DNA of 64,000 bases from an uncultured Collinsella sp. GTDB lineage: Bacteria > Actinomycetota > Coriobacteriia > Coriobacteriales > Coriobacteriaceae. The translations under genes and the position numbers were made by a program. The stretch is taken from the NCBI GenBank assembly GCA_934650095.1, contig CAKUFT010000002.1:1-64000 (forward strand). Direction: 5' to 3'. The notes below the pieces were generated by a model. It saw only the letters and a program-made list of their open reading frames with translations. It was not told the origin of the DNA and searched no databases. Shown here in pieces: positions 1 to 8,469 of the stretch (position 1 is the first letter of the stretch; each line of letters begins with the position of its first letter).

Positions 1-420
1 GTGTTTGACGAGCTCGCGTGGGCCGGCGCGCTCAAGGATTGGCCGGGCCCCGATGAGGGCGAGCGCCCGACCGGCTATATCGCGATTCTTGCCGAGCGCG
101 CTGTTCCGGGTAAGCCCGCCGCGCCCATCACCGAGGTCGACACGGGCATTGCCGCGCAGACGATGATGCTCGCCGCCCGCAGCGCCACGCCCGAGGTGGC
201 AGCCTGCATGTTCAAGGCCTTTACGCCCCACGCGATCGATGCCATGGGGCTCGATAACGACAAGTATGAGCTCAAGCTGATTATGGCCTTTGGCGTGCCG
301 GCCGAGACGCAGGTGATCGATGCGATCGATTCCAACCCCGACGGCTCCATCAATTATTGGCGCGACGAGGCGCAGGTGCACCACGTGCCCAAGCGCTCGC
401 TTGCCGACGTGCTGCTGTAG
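1..420 (+). CDS. Nitroreductase family protein, C-terminal part
   Basis: The gene enters from the left edge, so the GTG at base 1 is probably an internal codon and only the last 139 residues are visible. The tail, with a GSINYWRDEAQVHHVPKRSL stretch, is typical of FMN-dependent nitroreductases (NfnB/NfsA-like), whose C-termini end in a Y-[RK]-[DE] segment followed by VPKR. These are cytoplasmic flavoproteins that reduce nitro or quinone substrates with NAD(P)H. The flavin-binding N-terminus lies outside the window, so substrate cannot be judged. It is co-directional with the histidine phosphatase genes but separated by a hairpin repeat. Confidence 0.75.
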   Translation: MFDELAWAGALKDWPGPDEGERPTGYIAILAERAVPGKPAAPITEVDTGIAAQTMMLAARSATPEVAACMFKAFTPHAIDAMGLDNDKYELKLIMAFGVPAETQVIDAIDSNPDGSINYWRDEAQVHHVPKRSLADVLL

Positions 421-450
421 TTGCGCGTCGTTGCGGTGCAATCCGGCGGC

Positions 451-490
451 AAAATCACCACAAAGGCGTCTGTCTCCTTTGCGGTGGTGC
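451..490. repeat. CCACCACAAAGG hairpin repeat, degenerate copy 1
   Basis: An imperfect inverted repeat between the nitroreductase stop and the next ribosome binding site. The arms read CACCACAAAGG and CCTTTGCGGTGGTG around a short loop. It is the most diverged of six copies in the window; the others begin near 49325, 50282, 51875, 52281 and 63643. It may act as a weak terminator for the upstream gene. Confidence 0.7.
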
Positions 491-503
491 GAGGGGAGGG
501 CAT

Positions 504-1046
504 GTGGCCGATCTGTATTTGGTGCGGCATGGGCAGACTGAGCTCAATGTGCAGAACATTTTGCAGGGCTGGCACGATTCGCCGCTTACGGCGCGCGGGC
601 GCGAGCAGGCGCTGGCGGTGCGTACGGCGTTTGAAGCGCGTGGCGTGACCTTTGACCATGTGTATTCCTCCCCGTTGGGCCGGGCGCGGCGTACGGCTGA
701 GCTAATCATTGGCGAGGGTCGTTCCATAGAGCTGGTCGATGACCTGCGCGAGTGGCATTTGGGCTCGCTGGAGGGTACATCAAATCGCGATATGCCGCCG
801 CAGCCCTGGGGCGATTATCCGGTCGCGTTTGGCGGCGAGTCGGAAGTGCAGCTCCAGTCGCGTATGGTCGCGGCGCTGTCCCGTATTATGGCCCGGCCGC
901 AGCACAACTGCGTGTTGGCAGTCTCCCACGGCTCTTCCTGCCAGGAGTTTCTTGAGTATGTGGCCGGCGGGGGAGAACAACCCGACAACGGTGCCATGCT
1001 TCATTTTGGCTATTGCGACGGGGCGTTTTCGCTCTCGGATTGGTAA
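504..1046 (+). CDS. Histidine phosphatase family protein (phosphoglycerate mutase-like), paralogue 1
   Basis: A 180-aa member of the histidine phosphatase (PhoE/GpmB-like) superfamily. The N-terminus carries LYLVRHGQTELN, whose RHG histidine is the phospho-acceptor. The second catalytic histidine is in AVSHGSS (about residue 142). I chose GTG 504 because GAGGGGAGGG lies just upstream and because the family fold begins a few residues before RHG; a longer reading frame upstream would run through the hairpin repeat. The substrate is unknown; such proteins dephosphorylate small phosphometabolites. It lies 18 bp before a second paralogue, so the two are probably co-transcribed. Confidence 0.85.
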   Translation: MADLYLVRHGQTELNVQNILQGWHDSPLTARGREQALAVRTAFEARGVTFDHVYSSPLGRARRTAELIIGEGRSIELVDDLREWHLGSLEGTSNRDMPPQPWGDYPVAFGGESEVQLQSRMVAALSRIMARPQHNCVLAVSHGSSCQEFLEYVAGGGEQPDNGAMLHFGYCDGAFSLSDW

Positions 1047-1064
1047 CAAACGAAAGGACCCCTT

Positions 1065-1700
1065 ATGAATAAAGACCTGTATCTGGTCCGTCATGGGCAG
1101 ACGATATTTAACCTCAAGCGCATCATTCAGGGCTGGAGCGACTCTCCGCTCACGCAGCTTGGCTGCGACCAGGCGGCGCGCGCCGGTATGTTTTTGCGTG
1201 CGCGCGGTATCGAGCCGGACCATGCCTACACCTCCACGTTGCATCGCACCGAGCAGACGATCGCCAACCTGTGGCCGGGCCTGGCGTACGAGCGTCTGGA
1301 CGGCCTGCGCGAGTGGTTCTTTGGCGACTTTGAGGCCGAACGCGTAATGCTCATGCCCGAGCGCCCGTGGCGCGACTTCTATCGTCAGTTTGGCGGCGAG
1401 GGCCAGATGCAGGTGCGTGAGCGCATGGTCGCGACGCTAACCGAGCTTATGCAGCGCTCGGACCATGCGTGCGTGCTGGCGATAAGCCACGGCTCGGCCA
1501 TCAAGGAGTTCATGGACCACGTGAAGGGCGCGGCGGCAGACGAGCGCGATCGCGTTCCGGGCAACTGCTCCGTGTTGCATTTTGCGTTTGACGATGCGAC
1601 TAGTACGCTTGAACTGGTTGAGATCTTTACACAAGAGGATTACGCGCGCGAGCTGGGGCTTGAGCCGCTCGTGGCTGCCGCGGGTCCGCAGCGCGGGTAG
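1065..1700 (+). CDS. Histidine phosphatase family protein, paralogue 2
   Basis: A 211-aa protein of the same superfamily as its upstream neighbour, starting MNKDLYLVRHGQT, with the second catalytic histidine in AISHGSA. AGGACCC lies ahead of the ATG. The two proteins share the order RHGQT, QGW-DSPLT, LREW, SHGS and are clear tandem paralogues, but this one has an extra C-terminal helix-rich tail of about 25 residues. Phosphoglycerate mutase activity is not implied; broad small-molecule phosphatase is the safer call. The pair ends at a strong GC-rich hairpin at 1746-1783. Confidence 0.85.
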   Translation: MNKDLYLVRHGQTIFNLKRIIQGWSDSPLTQLGCDQAARAGMFLRARGIEPDHAYTSTLHRTEQTIANLWPGLAYERLDGLREWFFGDFEAERVMLMPERPWRDFYRQFGGEGQMQVRERMVATLTELMQRSDHACVLAISHGSAIKEFMDHVKGAAADERDRVPGNCSVLHFAFDDATSTLELVEIFTQEDYARELGLEPLVAAAGPQRG

Positions 1701-1745
1701 TTTGGGCGTGGCGACGCGGATCGCCGACATCATTGCTCGATGTGA

Positions 1746-1783
1746 AAGGGGCGGGGATGCATGCGCATGTATCCCCGCCCCTT
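1746..1783. terminator. Bidirectional GC-rich terminator hairpin
   Basis: Perfect inverted arms AAGGGGCGGGGAT and ATCCCCGCCCCTT around a 12-nt loop, followed by TGTTTGTT. It lies between the convergent phosphatase gene and the DUF1015-like gene and can serve both strands. Confidence 0.8.
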
Positions 1784-1827
1784 GTTTGTTGAGCTGCCGA
1801 GTCTTTGTACTGGGCGTTTACGTTCTA

Positions 1828-2511
1828 TTAGAACCGTGCGATCTGGTGGGTGAACAAACCCGTCGGAACCTGCGGTGCGCCGCCGGCGACCTGTGCGGCG
1901 GGGAATAGCGCGGCAACGGTAAAGTTGAACGGCTCTTTGCCCGTGTAGGTGCCGGCTGTGCGGGCGTCGTCTGCTAGGAACTGCGCCGCCCCTGCCAGCG
2001 CGGCAGTGTAGGCGGGGTCGTCTGCCGGCGTCGGCTCCGGTGCCTGGTCGAGCATGGCTCGGATGGCGGCAACGGCGTCCTCGCGCTTGACCTCCCACAC
2101 GCGGTGCGTAATGCCGGCGGGGTCGGTGACGGCGTAGAGCGACGCACCTTCTTTGGCGGCGCCCAGGATGATATCCATGACGGGCGAGGCCTCGTAAGCG
2201 AGCGACACGGGACGAGGCTGAACTTTGAGTTCGGCGATTGCGTGCGCAGCGGCGGCCACGTCAGCGCTGGCATCGCCCTTGCCGCCCGCAAGTACACTCG
2301 TCGGGCAAATCGCCACGACACCCGTCGCGCGCCCCGGCTCTCCCGAGCATTCGTACACGTAATACGCCGCGCCTGGATCCTTGAGCATGAGCCCATCGGC
2401 AATGGCGCCGCGCAGGGTGTCGTTGCCGCTCAGGATACCGCCCATCTGCGGCAGCGCTTCGAGCACGCGGTCCTGAGCTGGGCGGATGCAGGGAAACGGA
2501 AGTGCTTTCAT
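1828..2511 (-). CDS. DUF1015-like protein, short form
   Basis: A 227-aa protein. The opening MKALPFPCIRPAQDRV and the central DPAGITHRVWEV segment resemble the DUF1015 family, whose members often sit beside serine-pathway genes and some of which have been proposed to phosphorylate free serine. The family's usual DGHHR motif is not apparent at the expected place (about residue 165, where the chain reads PADDPAYTAAL), and the chain is about half the usual length, so activity is doubtful. Its minus-strand company with an M20 peptidase, serA and serC within 6 kb fits an amino-acid role, but only by context. Family assignment is moderate. Confidence 0.5.
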   Translation of the reverse strand: MKALPFPCIRPAQDRVLEALPQMGGILSGNDTLRGAIADGLMLKDPGAAYYVYECSGEPGRATGVVAICPTSVLAGGKGDASADVAAAAHAIAELKVQPRPVSLAYEASPVMDIILGAAKEGASLYAVTDPAGITHRVWEVKREDAVAAIRAMLDQAPEPTPADDPAYTAALAGAAQFLADDARTAGTYTGKEPFNFTVAALFPAAQVAGGAPQVPTGLFTHQIARF

Positions 2512-2550
2512 GGGCGGTCCTAACGCGCGAGTCGGTTTGTTCGCGGCTTA

Positions 2551-3771
2551 TTATGCCCCAACTTGGCCGCTTGCGTCCCAGAGCGTGTTATCGGCAAGCG
2601 CGATGAGCACGTTTTGGCAGCGAACGATATCGGCATGGGGCACATACTCGTCGGGCTTGTGCGCGAGCGCCAACGAGCCGGGGCCGTAGCTCATACAATT
2701 GCGGTTGCCTGTCTTGCCGGCAATGACGGCGGTATCGGTGTAGCCGGTAAAGAAGCCGACGGTCGTGTCCGCGTCCGTCACGCCATCGGCGGCACGCTTG
2801 AGCGCTGCTAGAAGGGGAGAGCTCGGGTCGCGCTCGATGGCGGGGCGGTCGCCCGTCACGGTGTAGCTGCCATGGCAACCGGGAACCGCGTCCTCGGCGG
2901 CGGCAATGGCCTGCTCGACCATGTTGATCGCGGCGGTCGTGTCGGTCGGCGGCGTCGGGCGCATGTCGACCCAGACCTTGGCGTGGTCGGGCACGACATA
3001 GGGGCGATAGCCGCCCTCTATCTGTCCAAACGTGATGGTCGAAGGACCCAGCTCATCATGCACGGGCAGCGTCGCAAACGTGCGACGAAGCGAGCACACG
3101 ACCTCGGCCATGGCGGCGACGGCGTCGGCGCCCTTCCAAGGCTGGCTTGCATGAGCCGTGACGCCGGCCATCTCGATCTCGAACCACGTACGCCCCTTGT
3201 GCGCCACCTGGATCTGTCCGTCGGTGGGTTCGGTGTCCAGCACCCATTCGCGCGAGCCGACCCAGCCAGCATCGATCGCGGCCTCTGAGCCGCGCATGAA
3301 GTCTTCCTCGTCGACCGAGCAGATGAGCGAAAAGCCGCGGCGTGGCAGCGCGCCATTCGCCGCCACGCGCTCGAGCGTATGGACCAGTGCGGCAATGGCG
3401 CAGGCCAGGCCACCCTTCATATCGCAGGCACCGCGGCCATAGAGTTTATCGTCGCGCACAACCGCCCCAAGCGGTGCGATGTCTGCGTCCCAGCCATCGC
3501 CCAAGGTGACGGTATCCATGTGGCAGATATAGACCAGCCGCGGTTCGTCGCTTTGGCCCGGCACGGTGACTTTAAGGTTGCGGCGCCCGGGCAGCACCTC
3601 GATTTCCTCAACCTGCGCGGCATGGAGCACCGGATGACTCAACCGCTCCAGCTGAGCCTCAACCAGCGCTTTGATATACCGCTCAATTTCATCCTCATAC
3701 GCGCCCGGGTCTGAGCTGTCGATCCGCACAAGCTCCTGAGCAAGCCGCCAGGCAAAGTCCTCATCAACCAT
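2551..3771 (-). CDS. M20 family metallopeptidase (ArgE/DapE/YgeY-like)
   Basis: A 406-aa di-zinc hydrolase. The metal-binding motif is in YICHMDTVTLG and the bridging Asp in YGRGACDMKGG; the catalytic base is the glutamate pair in SVDEEDF. The middle third is the dimerisation lid (EMAGVTAHASQPWKGADA), and a late His falls in the final metal-site region. ATG 3771 is preferred over an in-frame start 78 bp further upstream because an AGG-rich ribosome site precedes it. The family removes acyl groups from amino acids or cleaves dipeptides in the cytoplasm. The exact substrate is open; YgeY-like deacetylase or desuccinylase are both possible. Confidence 0.85.
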   Translation of the reverse strand: MVDEDFAWRLAQELVRIDSSDPGAYEDEIERYIKALVEAQLERLSHPVLHAAQVEEIEVLPGRRNLKVTVPGQSDEPRLVYICHMDTVTLGDGWDADIAPLGAVVRDDKLYGRGACDMKGGLACAIAALVHTLERVAANGALPRRGFSLICSVDEEDFMRGSEAAIDAGWVGSREWVLDTEPTDGQIQVAHKGRTWFEIEMAGVTAHASQPWKGADAVAAMAEVVCSLRRTFATLPVHDELGPSTITFGQIEGGYRPYVVPDHAKVWVDMRPTPPTDTTAAINMVEQAIAAAEDAVPGCHGSYTVTGDRPAIERDPSSPLLAALKRAADGVTDADTTVGFFTGYTDTAVIAGKTGNRNCMSYGPGSLALAHKPDEYVPHADIVRCQNVLIALADNTLWDASGQVGA

Positions 3772-3925
3772 ATGCAACCTCACAATCAGTCTGCTTTCCA
3801 AACCGATTGTAAGCCTCCTGAGAGATTCGCGATGCGCGCGCAGCAGCATTTACCGTTCGCAGGCCGAGCCAGCGCGTTTACCGTCCGAGCGGGTTTACAA
3901 ACGGCGCGGTGGGTACGTACCCTTC

Positions 3926-4975
3926 ATGGACGACATGCTGTGCGACATATCAGCCTTTAGGTATCACCGGATACCTCCACAGGTTTTGGCGATAATGCCG
4001 GACCTGCCCGATTCTGCGGACGATCCGCGCAGGGAGCGCCTTTGCGAGCATCCGCTCGTCGCGTATTTCTTGGGCACCCCGTTACACGTTTTGGCGCAGG
4101 GCGGCTGCGGGCGTAAGGGCGATCGTATTGTCAGGCATGTTTGGAACGGGGAGAGGCCGTTTGATTCCGTGCGGCAGACAGAGTTTGGCCTCGATGTCGC
4201 GTCCCCACTCTTTACCCTGCTGTCCCTGGCTTCCTCGGTCTCAAACGAGCGTCTGATCATGTGCATGTATGAGATGTGCGGCACCTTTGCCGTGTGCAAG
4301 ATTGCGCCTCAGGTAAAGTCGGCACTTGTGCAGGCATATGGGGGCCAGTGGGGTGACGCACGGTTGGGCTGGGAAAACGTAAAGGATGTCTCGGGGAACC
4401 CAACGGACTTGTGGAAACGACCTCCCTTGATCGAGCTCTCTGAACTTGCCGAGTACGTCGGTAAGATTCAGGGGCTCCGCGGTGCAAAATCGTTCACGCG
4501 TGCTGCGAAATGCATTACAGGGGTGGTGGCATCGCCGCTCGAGGTCCAGGCTTCGATGCTGTTTGGCCTTTCGAGGTTGCGCGGCGGCGAAGGGCTACGC
4601 CTTACCAATAACGTCGAGATCCGCATGACGCGCAGTGCCCGCCTGATTTCGGGGCTTGATAGGCGCTATGCCGATATCCTGCTGGCAAATAAGGACGGCA
4701 GCCGAGAGTGCCTGGTTGAATGTCAAGGTAAAGCCATTCACGGATCTATAGAATCCAAGATCTCGGACTCCGATCGAACGACGGCCCTGCAAGCGATGGG
4801 ATATCCCGTCGTTCTGATGACCTATGGTCAGCTGGTCGACCCCGATGCTTTTCGCGTGGTGATGGAACTCATTATGTCCTATCTCAACGTGCCGTTGAAA
4901 GACAAGACACCGCGGCAACAGGAGCTCGAACGGCGGCTTCGTGAGGAGATTTTCATCGATTGGGCGAGAATGTAG
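3926..4975 (+). CDS. Hypothetical protein with restriction-endonuclease-like C-terminal domain
   Basis: A 349-aa protein of no named function. The N-terminal half (CDISAFRYHRIPPQV, then SPLFTLLSLAS and MYEMCGTFAV) resembles lineage-specific proteins of the AbiEi/DUF559 type seen in Coriobacteria. Residues about 245-330 contain YADILLANKDGSRECLVECQ, an acidic-x-Glu-x-Gln arrangement like that of Vsr/DUF559 nuclease folds, then MGYPVVLMTYGQL. I infer a nucleic-acid-related or defence-like role, possibly an orphan toxin. No antitoxin partner is adjacent. No strong ribosome site precedes ATG 3926; ATG 3935 is an alternative start. An inverted repeat TCCCGCG/CGCGGGA follows the stop at 4976-5001. 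Confidence 0.55.
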   Translation: MDDMLCDISAFRYHRIPPQVLAIMPDLPDSADDPRRERLCEHPLVAYFLGTPLHVLAQGGCGRKGDRIVRHVWNGERPFDSVRQTEFGLDVASPLFTLLSLASSVSNERLIMCMYEMCGTFAVCKIAPQVKSALVQAYGGQWGDARLGWENVKDVSGNPTDLWKRPPLIELSELAEYVGKIQGLRGAKSFTRAAKCITGVVASPLEVQASMLFGLSRLRGGEGLRLTNNVEIRMTRSARLISGLDRRYADILLANKDGSRECLVECQGKAIHGSIESKISDSDRTTALQAMGYPVVLMTYGQLVDPDAFRVVMELIMSYLNVPLKDKTPRQQELERRLREEIFIDWARM

Positions 4976-5067
4976 TCCCGCGGGCGAAAACGGTCGCGGG
5001 AACTGGGGTTTTGGTCGCGAAAAGGTTTCTGTTTCGCCTCGGAGGGGCTTAGAAAAATGTTATTCAT

Positions 5068-5216
5068 AACAAGTTGTTTCGGAAAATCGACAGTCAATTC
5101 GAATGTGGCATATAGAGATCGATTTTTACCTACTAAAATCCCTGATGAAGCTGTTTATCAATTCGGGTGTGCTTGGCGACTTGGGTCCCACTGTCGATTA
5201 TCCGAAAAAACTTGTT
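5068..5216. repeat. 149-bp MITE-like element with 27-bp inverted ends
   Basis: The left arm at 5068-5094 and the right arm at 5190-5216 match as inverted repeats at 25 of 27 positions (ends AACAAGTT and AACTTGTT). The about 95-bp interior has no convincing gene. It accounts for most of the 348-bp gap between the hypothetical gene and serA. It could be a non-autonomous transposon remnant or a structured RNA; no clear target-site duplication was seen. Confidence 0.6.
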
Positions 5217-5253
5217 TTGGGTAGCATTTTAAAGCCGCCAGTAAGCAACGAAA

Positions 5254-5284
5254 TCGGCCCCCGTTTTGTGAAAACGGGGGCCGA
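5254..5284 (-). terminator. serA terminator hairpin
   Basis: Near-perfect hairpin with arms GGCCCCCGTTTT and AAAACGGGGGCC and a 3-nt loop, 40 bp beyond the serA stop on the minus strand. It is followed on that strand by a moderately T-rich run. Confidence 0.8.
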
Positions 5285-5323
5285 ATGGACTTTATGGCCA
5301 GACTGGCGGGCTTGGTGTCGGCG

Positions 5324-6487
5324 CTATTTGATCACGCGCACGCGATACATCGACGGAATCCGCTTGAGCGCCTCGATGGTGCTGCTGTCCAGGTGCTCGT
5401 CGGTGTCGAACATGGTGTAGGCGTTCTCGCCGGCGGACTCGTTGGTCATGCGCTGCACGTTGGCGTTATCCTTGGCAAGGATTGCTGTGATCTGGCCGAT
5501 CATGTTGGGCACGTTGGCGTGCAGGCAGGCGATGCGGCTCGAGGCGCGCGCCTTGCCCATGCTGCAGGCGGGGTAGTTGACGCTGTGTGCGATGTTGCCG
5601 TTTTCCAGGTAATCCTTGAGCTCGCTGATGGCCATATCGGCGCAGTTGGCCTCGGCCTCGCCGGTGCCGGCGCCCGAGTGCGTGGTGATAAACGTGTTGG
5701 GCATCTTGACGGTCTTGGGCGTGGCAAAGTCGCAGCTAAACCAGCTCAGCTTGCCCTCGCGCAAGGCGGCGTCGACGGCATCCTCGTCGATGATGGTCTC
5801 GCGCGCGTAGTTGATGAGCACGGCGTCGGGTGCCAGCAGGTTAATCTGCTCGGTGCTGATCATGCCGATGGTGTCTGCCTTGCTGGGCACGTGCACGGTG
5901 AGGTAGTCGCAGCCGCGGCACAGGTCCTCGAGCGTGCCCACGCGCTGCACCTCGCGGCTCAGCACCCACGCGTGCTCGACGGAAATGAACGGATCGTAGC
6001 CGTAAACGTCCATGCCCAGGTCGACGCAGGCGTTGGCGACCTTGGAGCCTACGTTGCCCAGGCCGATGACGCCGATGCGCTTGCCCTTGAGCTCGCGGCC
6101 CACAAAGGCCTTTTTGGCCTTCTCGGCGTCGACCTGGATCTCGGGGTCGTCGGCGTTGTCGCGCACCCAGTTCATCGACTGCACTACTCCGCGGCTCGAG
6201 AGCACCAGCATGCCCAGGACGAGCTCCTTGACGGCGTTGCTGTTGGCGCCGGGGGAGTTAAAGACGACGACGCCCTTCTTGGCGTACTCCTCGACGGGAA
6301 TGTTGTTGACGCCGGCGCCGCAGCGGGCGATGGCGCGAATGCCCTCGGGCAGCTCGTAGCCGTGCAGGTCGGTCGAGCGCATCAGGATGGCGTCGGCCTC
6401 CTCGGCGGTGCTTACAAACTCGTAGCCCTCGCCAAACTCGACTTTGCCGTCTTTAGTGATGTCGTCGATGGTCTTGATCTTACGCAT
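5324..6487 (-). CDS. serA: D-3-phosphoglycerate dehydrogenase
   Basis: A 387-aa NAD-dependent dehydrogenase catalysing the first step of serine synthesis, 3-phosphoglycerate to 3-phosphohydroxypyruvate. The Rossmann motif GLGNVGS is at about residues 142-148. The catalytic Arg is in NYARETIIDEDAV, the Glu follows, and the His is in TTHSGAGTGEAE. The last about 70 residues form an ACT domain (from RIACLHANVPNMIGQITAIL), which in the family binds serine for feedback control. The length fits the short SerA form with a single ACT domain. It lies 72 bp downstream of serC on the same strand, forming a serC-serA operon. Confidence 0.93.
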   Translation of the reverse strand: MRKIKTIDDITKDGKVEFGEGYEFVSTAEEADAILMRSTDLHGYELPEGIRAIARCGAGVNNIPVEEYAKKGVVVFNSPGANSNAVKELVLGMLVLSSRGVVQSMNWVRDNADDPEIQVDAEKAKKAFVGRELKGKRIGVIGLGNVGSKVANACVDLGMDVYGYDPFISVEHAWVLSREVQRVGTLEDLCRGCDYLTVHVPSKADTIGMISTEQINLLAPDAVLINYARETIIDEDAVDAALREGKLSWFSCDFATPKTVKMPNTFITTHSGAGTGEAEANCADMAISELKDYLENGNIAHSVNYPACSMGKARASSRIACLHANVPNMIGQITAILAKDNANVQRMTNESAGENAYTMFDTDEHLDSSTIEALKRIPSMYRVRVIK

Positions 6488-6559
6488 GGAAAAACTCCTT
6501 AGCAGGTTTTGATCTAAGCAGGGTGGTTTGAGATGGCTGGTCGGCCCGCGTGCTGCGGG

Positions 6560-7684
6560 CTAGTTAGATCGCGGGCTCAAACTATGCTGCGCCTCGAAGT
6601 CCTTCATGTACGAGGCCAGTGTCCGCACGTCTTCCATGGTTACGGCGTTGTAGACGCTGGCGCGCATGCCGCCCACCAGGCGATGGCCCTTGACGTTTTG
6701 AATCTGGTGCTCGGCCGCGCCTGCGACAAAGGCGGCGTCGAGGTCGGCATCGCCGGTACGGAACGTGACGTTGGCGATGGAGCGGCTGTCCTCCTGCGTG
6801 GTGCCGTGGAACAGCTCGCTTTGCTCGAGCAGGTTGTAGAGCAGGTTGGCCTTGGCCCAGTTGCGCTCGGCCATGGCAGCAAGTCCGCCGGTCTGCTCCA
6901 CCCATCGGAATACCTTGCCGCACACGTAGATGCCAAAGGTGTTGGGCGTGTTGAGCATGGAGCCCTTGGCGGCTTGGGTCTTAAGGTCCATGTACTGCGG
7001 CGTCTGCGCAAAGGCCGGGCCATCGGCGATCAGGTCGTCGCGCACGATGACCACGGTGACGCCCGCGGCGCCGGCGTTTTTTTGCGCGCCGGCGTAGATG
7101 AGTCCGTAGCGTTCAACGTCGAGCGGCTGCGACAGAAAGCAGCTCGAGACATCGGCGACCAGCGGCACATCGCCGCAATCGGGCAGCTCGTGGTACATGG
7201 TGCCAAAGATGGTGTTGTTCTGGCAGATGTAGACGTAGTCGAGCCCGTCGCCCGCGGCCTCGGCGGCAATGCGTGCGTTGATGTCGGCCATGTTGGGAAT
7301 GCGGTCGAAGTTGGTGTCCTCGGAGCTCGCGAGCAGCACGGCCTCGCCGTACTTGGCGGCCTCCTTGTATGCCTTATTGGCGAAGTTGCCGGTCACGACG
7401 TAGCCGGCGCGGCCGCGGCACATGAGGTTCATCGGGATGCCCGCAAACTGCAGCGTGGCGCCGCCCTGCAAAAACAGGACGCGGTAGTTATCGGGGATGC
7501 TCAGCAGGCGGCGCAGAGTTGCCTCGGCGTCGTCGATGATCTGCTGGTACATACTAGATCGATGACTCATCTCGAGCACGGACATGCCGCAACCGCGGTA
7601 GTCCATCATCTCGTCGGCGATCTCGGCGAGCACGCTGGTGGGCAGTGCGGCCGGGCCTGCTGAGAAGTTGTGCACACGTGCCAT
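6560..7684 (-). CDS. serC: Phosphoserine aminotransferase
   Basis: A 374-aa PLP enzyme that transaminates 3-phosphohydroxypyruvate to phosphoserine with glutamate. It opens with the family signature VHNFSAGPAALP. The PLP lysine is in YAGAQKNAGAAG (K202), and HRSS at about residue 41 is a substrate-phosphate contact region. It ends in the usual GGMRASVYNAVTMEDV segment. The length matches the family (about 360 aa). It is the first gene of the minus-strand serC-serA unit; no serB-like phosphatase is annotated nearby, although one of the histidine phosphatases at the left end could in principle fill that role (speculative). Confidence 0.94.
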   Translation of the reverse strand: MARVHNFSAGPAALPTSVLAEIADEMMDYRGCGMSVLEMSHRSSMYQQIIDDAEATLRRLLSIPDNYRVLFLQGGATLQFAGIPMNLMCRGRAGYVVTGNFANKAYKEAAKYGEAVLLASSEDTNFDRIPNMADINARIAAEAAGDGLDYVYICQNNTIFGTMYHELPDCGDVPLVADVSSCFLSQPLDVERYGLIYAGAQKNAGAAGVTVVIVRDDLIADGPAFAQTPQYMDLKTQAAKGSMLNTPNTFGIYVCGKVFRWVEQTGGLAAMAERNWAKANLLYNLLEQSELFHGTTQEDSRSIANVTFRTGDADLDAAFVAGAAEHQIQNVKGHRLVGGMRASVYNAVTMEDVRTLASYMKDFEAQHSLSPRSN

Positions 7685-7816
7685 CTTCTAGGTCCCCCTC
7701 GTAGTCGTTTGAACGTTCGGGATACTTTAGCACAGTGGAGCGCCAGGCGCGACCGCATCACAGCAAAACTCGAGTGCGCCGCTATGATTTACAGGGTTGT
7801 TACATGGGGGAGAGGG

Positions 7817-8167
7817 CTACTCGAGTACTTTGAATCTATTCAAAGGGTTTTTTCGATGATCTTCGATTGCCAAGATACTGATGCATCGTTGCTCGACATC
7901 CACATGATAGTACACGCCATAATGCGCGCAAAAGAATACCCTGCAGGCAATGGGCGGAAAGGCTGCCTGGTAGTACGGATCGTACTCTTCGCCAAAATAT
8001 GGATGCTCGGCTAGAAAGTCGATGAGGTTGCCGATTCTGGTATAGACCCGCTCTGATGGGATCTCAGCATAGGCATAGAGCGCCTCGTCGGTCATGACGA
8101 CGTCAAAAGGCTCATCAAGTTCGTCGAGCTCTGAGTAGAACTCGACGTCTGTGTTATCCAATTTCAT
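7817..8167 (-). CDS. RelE/ParE-like toxin
   Basis: A 116-aa protein with the layout of RelE/ParE-superfamily toxins. It has a helical N-terminus (YAEIPSERVYTRIGNLIDFLAEHP), then a beta core with FPPIACRVFFCAHYGVYYHVD and a final ILAIEDHRKNP. ATG 8167 overlaps the antitoxin end by 14 nt, the usual coupling in these operons. Family members either cut mRNA on the ribosome or block gyrase; the sequence alone does not separate the two. A longer in-frame extension upstream is unlikely because it would run deep into the antitoxin gene. Confidence 0.75.
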   Translation of the reverse strand: MKLDNTDVEFYSELDELDEPFDVVMTDEALYAYAEIPSERVYTRIGNLIDFLAEHPYFGEEYDPYYQAAFPPIACRVFFCAHYGVYYHVDVEQRCISILAIEDHRKNPLNRFKVLE

Positions 8168-8456
8168 GGCGGGCTGCCCTGATTCGATCCGCGTCTGCCT
8201 TGGCTTGTCTCCAGGGTCGCACGCGACCATTCACCAAATCGTCGTAGCCTCGCGTGATGGCTCGCTGGATGCGGTCTTCGCGTTCTTGAATGGCGGATAA
8301 CGCGCGCGTCTGTTCGTCATAGGCTTCGGCATCCATGACGACAAGTGACGCCGATCCGTTTTTGGTCAGGTAGACGGGCTCTTTGGTTTGATGACAGCTG
8401 TCTGCAATGGAGCCAAAGTTTCGTTGCAGATCGGATATGGGCTTTACGACAGGCAT
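8154..8456 (-). CDS. Phd/YefM-family antitoxin
   Basis: A 100-aa antitoxin. The N-terminal MPVVKPISDLQRNFGSIAD followed by EPVYLTKNGSASLVVMD is the classic Phd/YefM DNA-binding and dimer fold; the charged C-terminus (from about residue 60) is the toxin-neutralising part. ATG 8456 is fixed by AAGGAG nine bases upstream. It precedes the toxin with a 14-nt overlap. Autoregulation is likely through the palindrome just upstream at 8470-8495. Confidence 0.85.
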   Translation of the reverse strand: MPVVKPISDLQRNFGSIADSCHQTKEPVYLTKNGSASLVVMDAEAYDEQTRALSAIQEREDRIQRAITRGYDDLVNGRVRPWRQAKADADRIRAARHEIG

Positions 8457-8469
8457 ATGAAACTCCTTA

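Noticed and set aside
5285..6502. A 405-codon plus-strand frame opposite serA
   Set aside because: Mirror frame of serA, Gly/Ala/Val/Asp-rich without domains.
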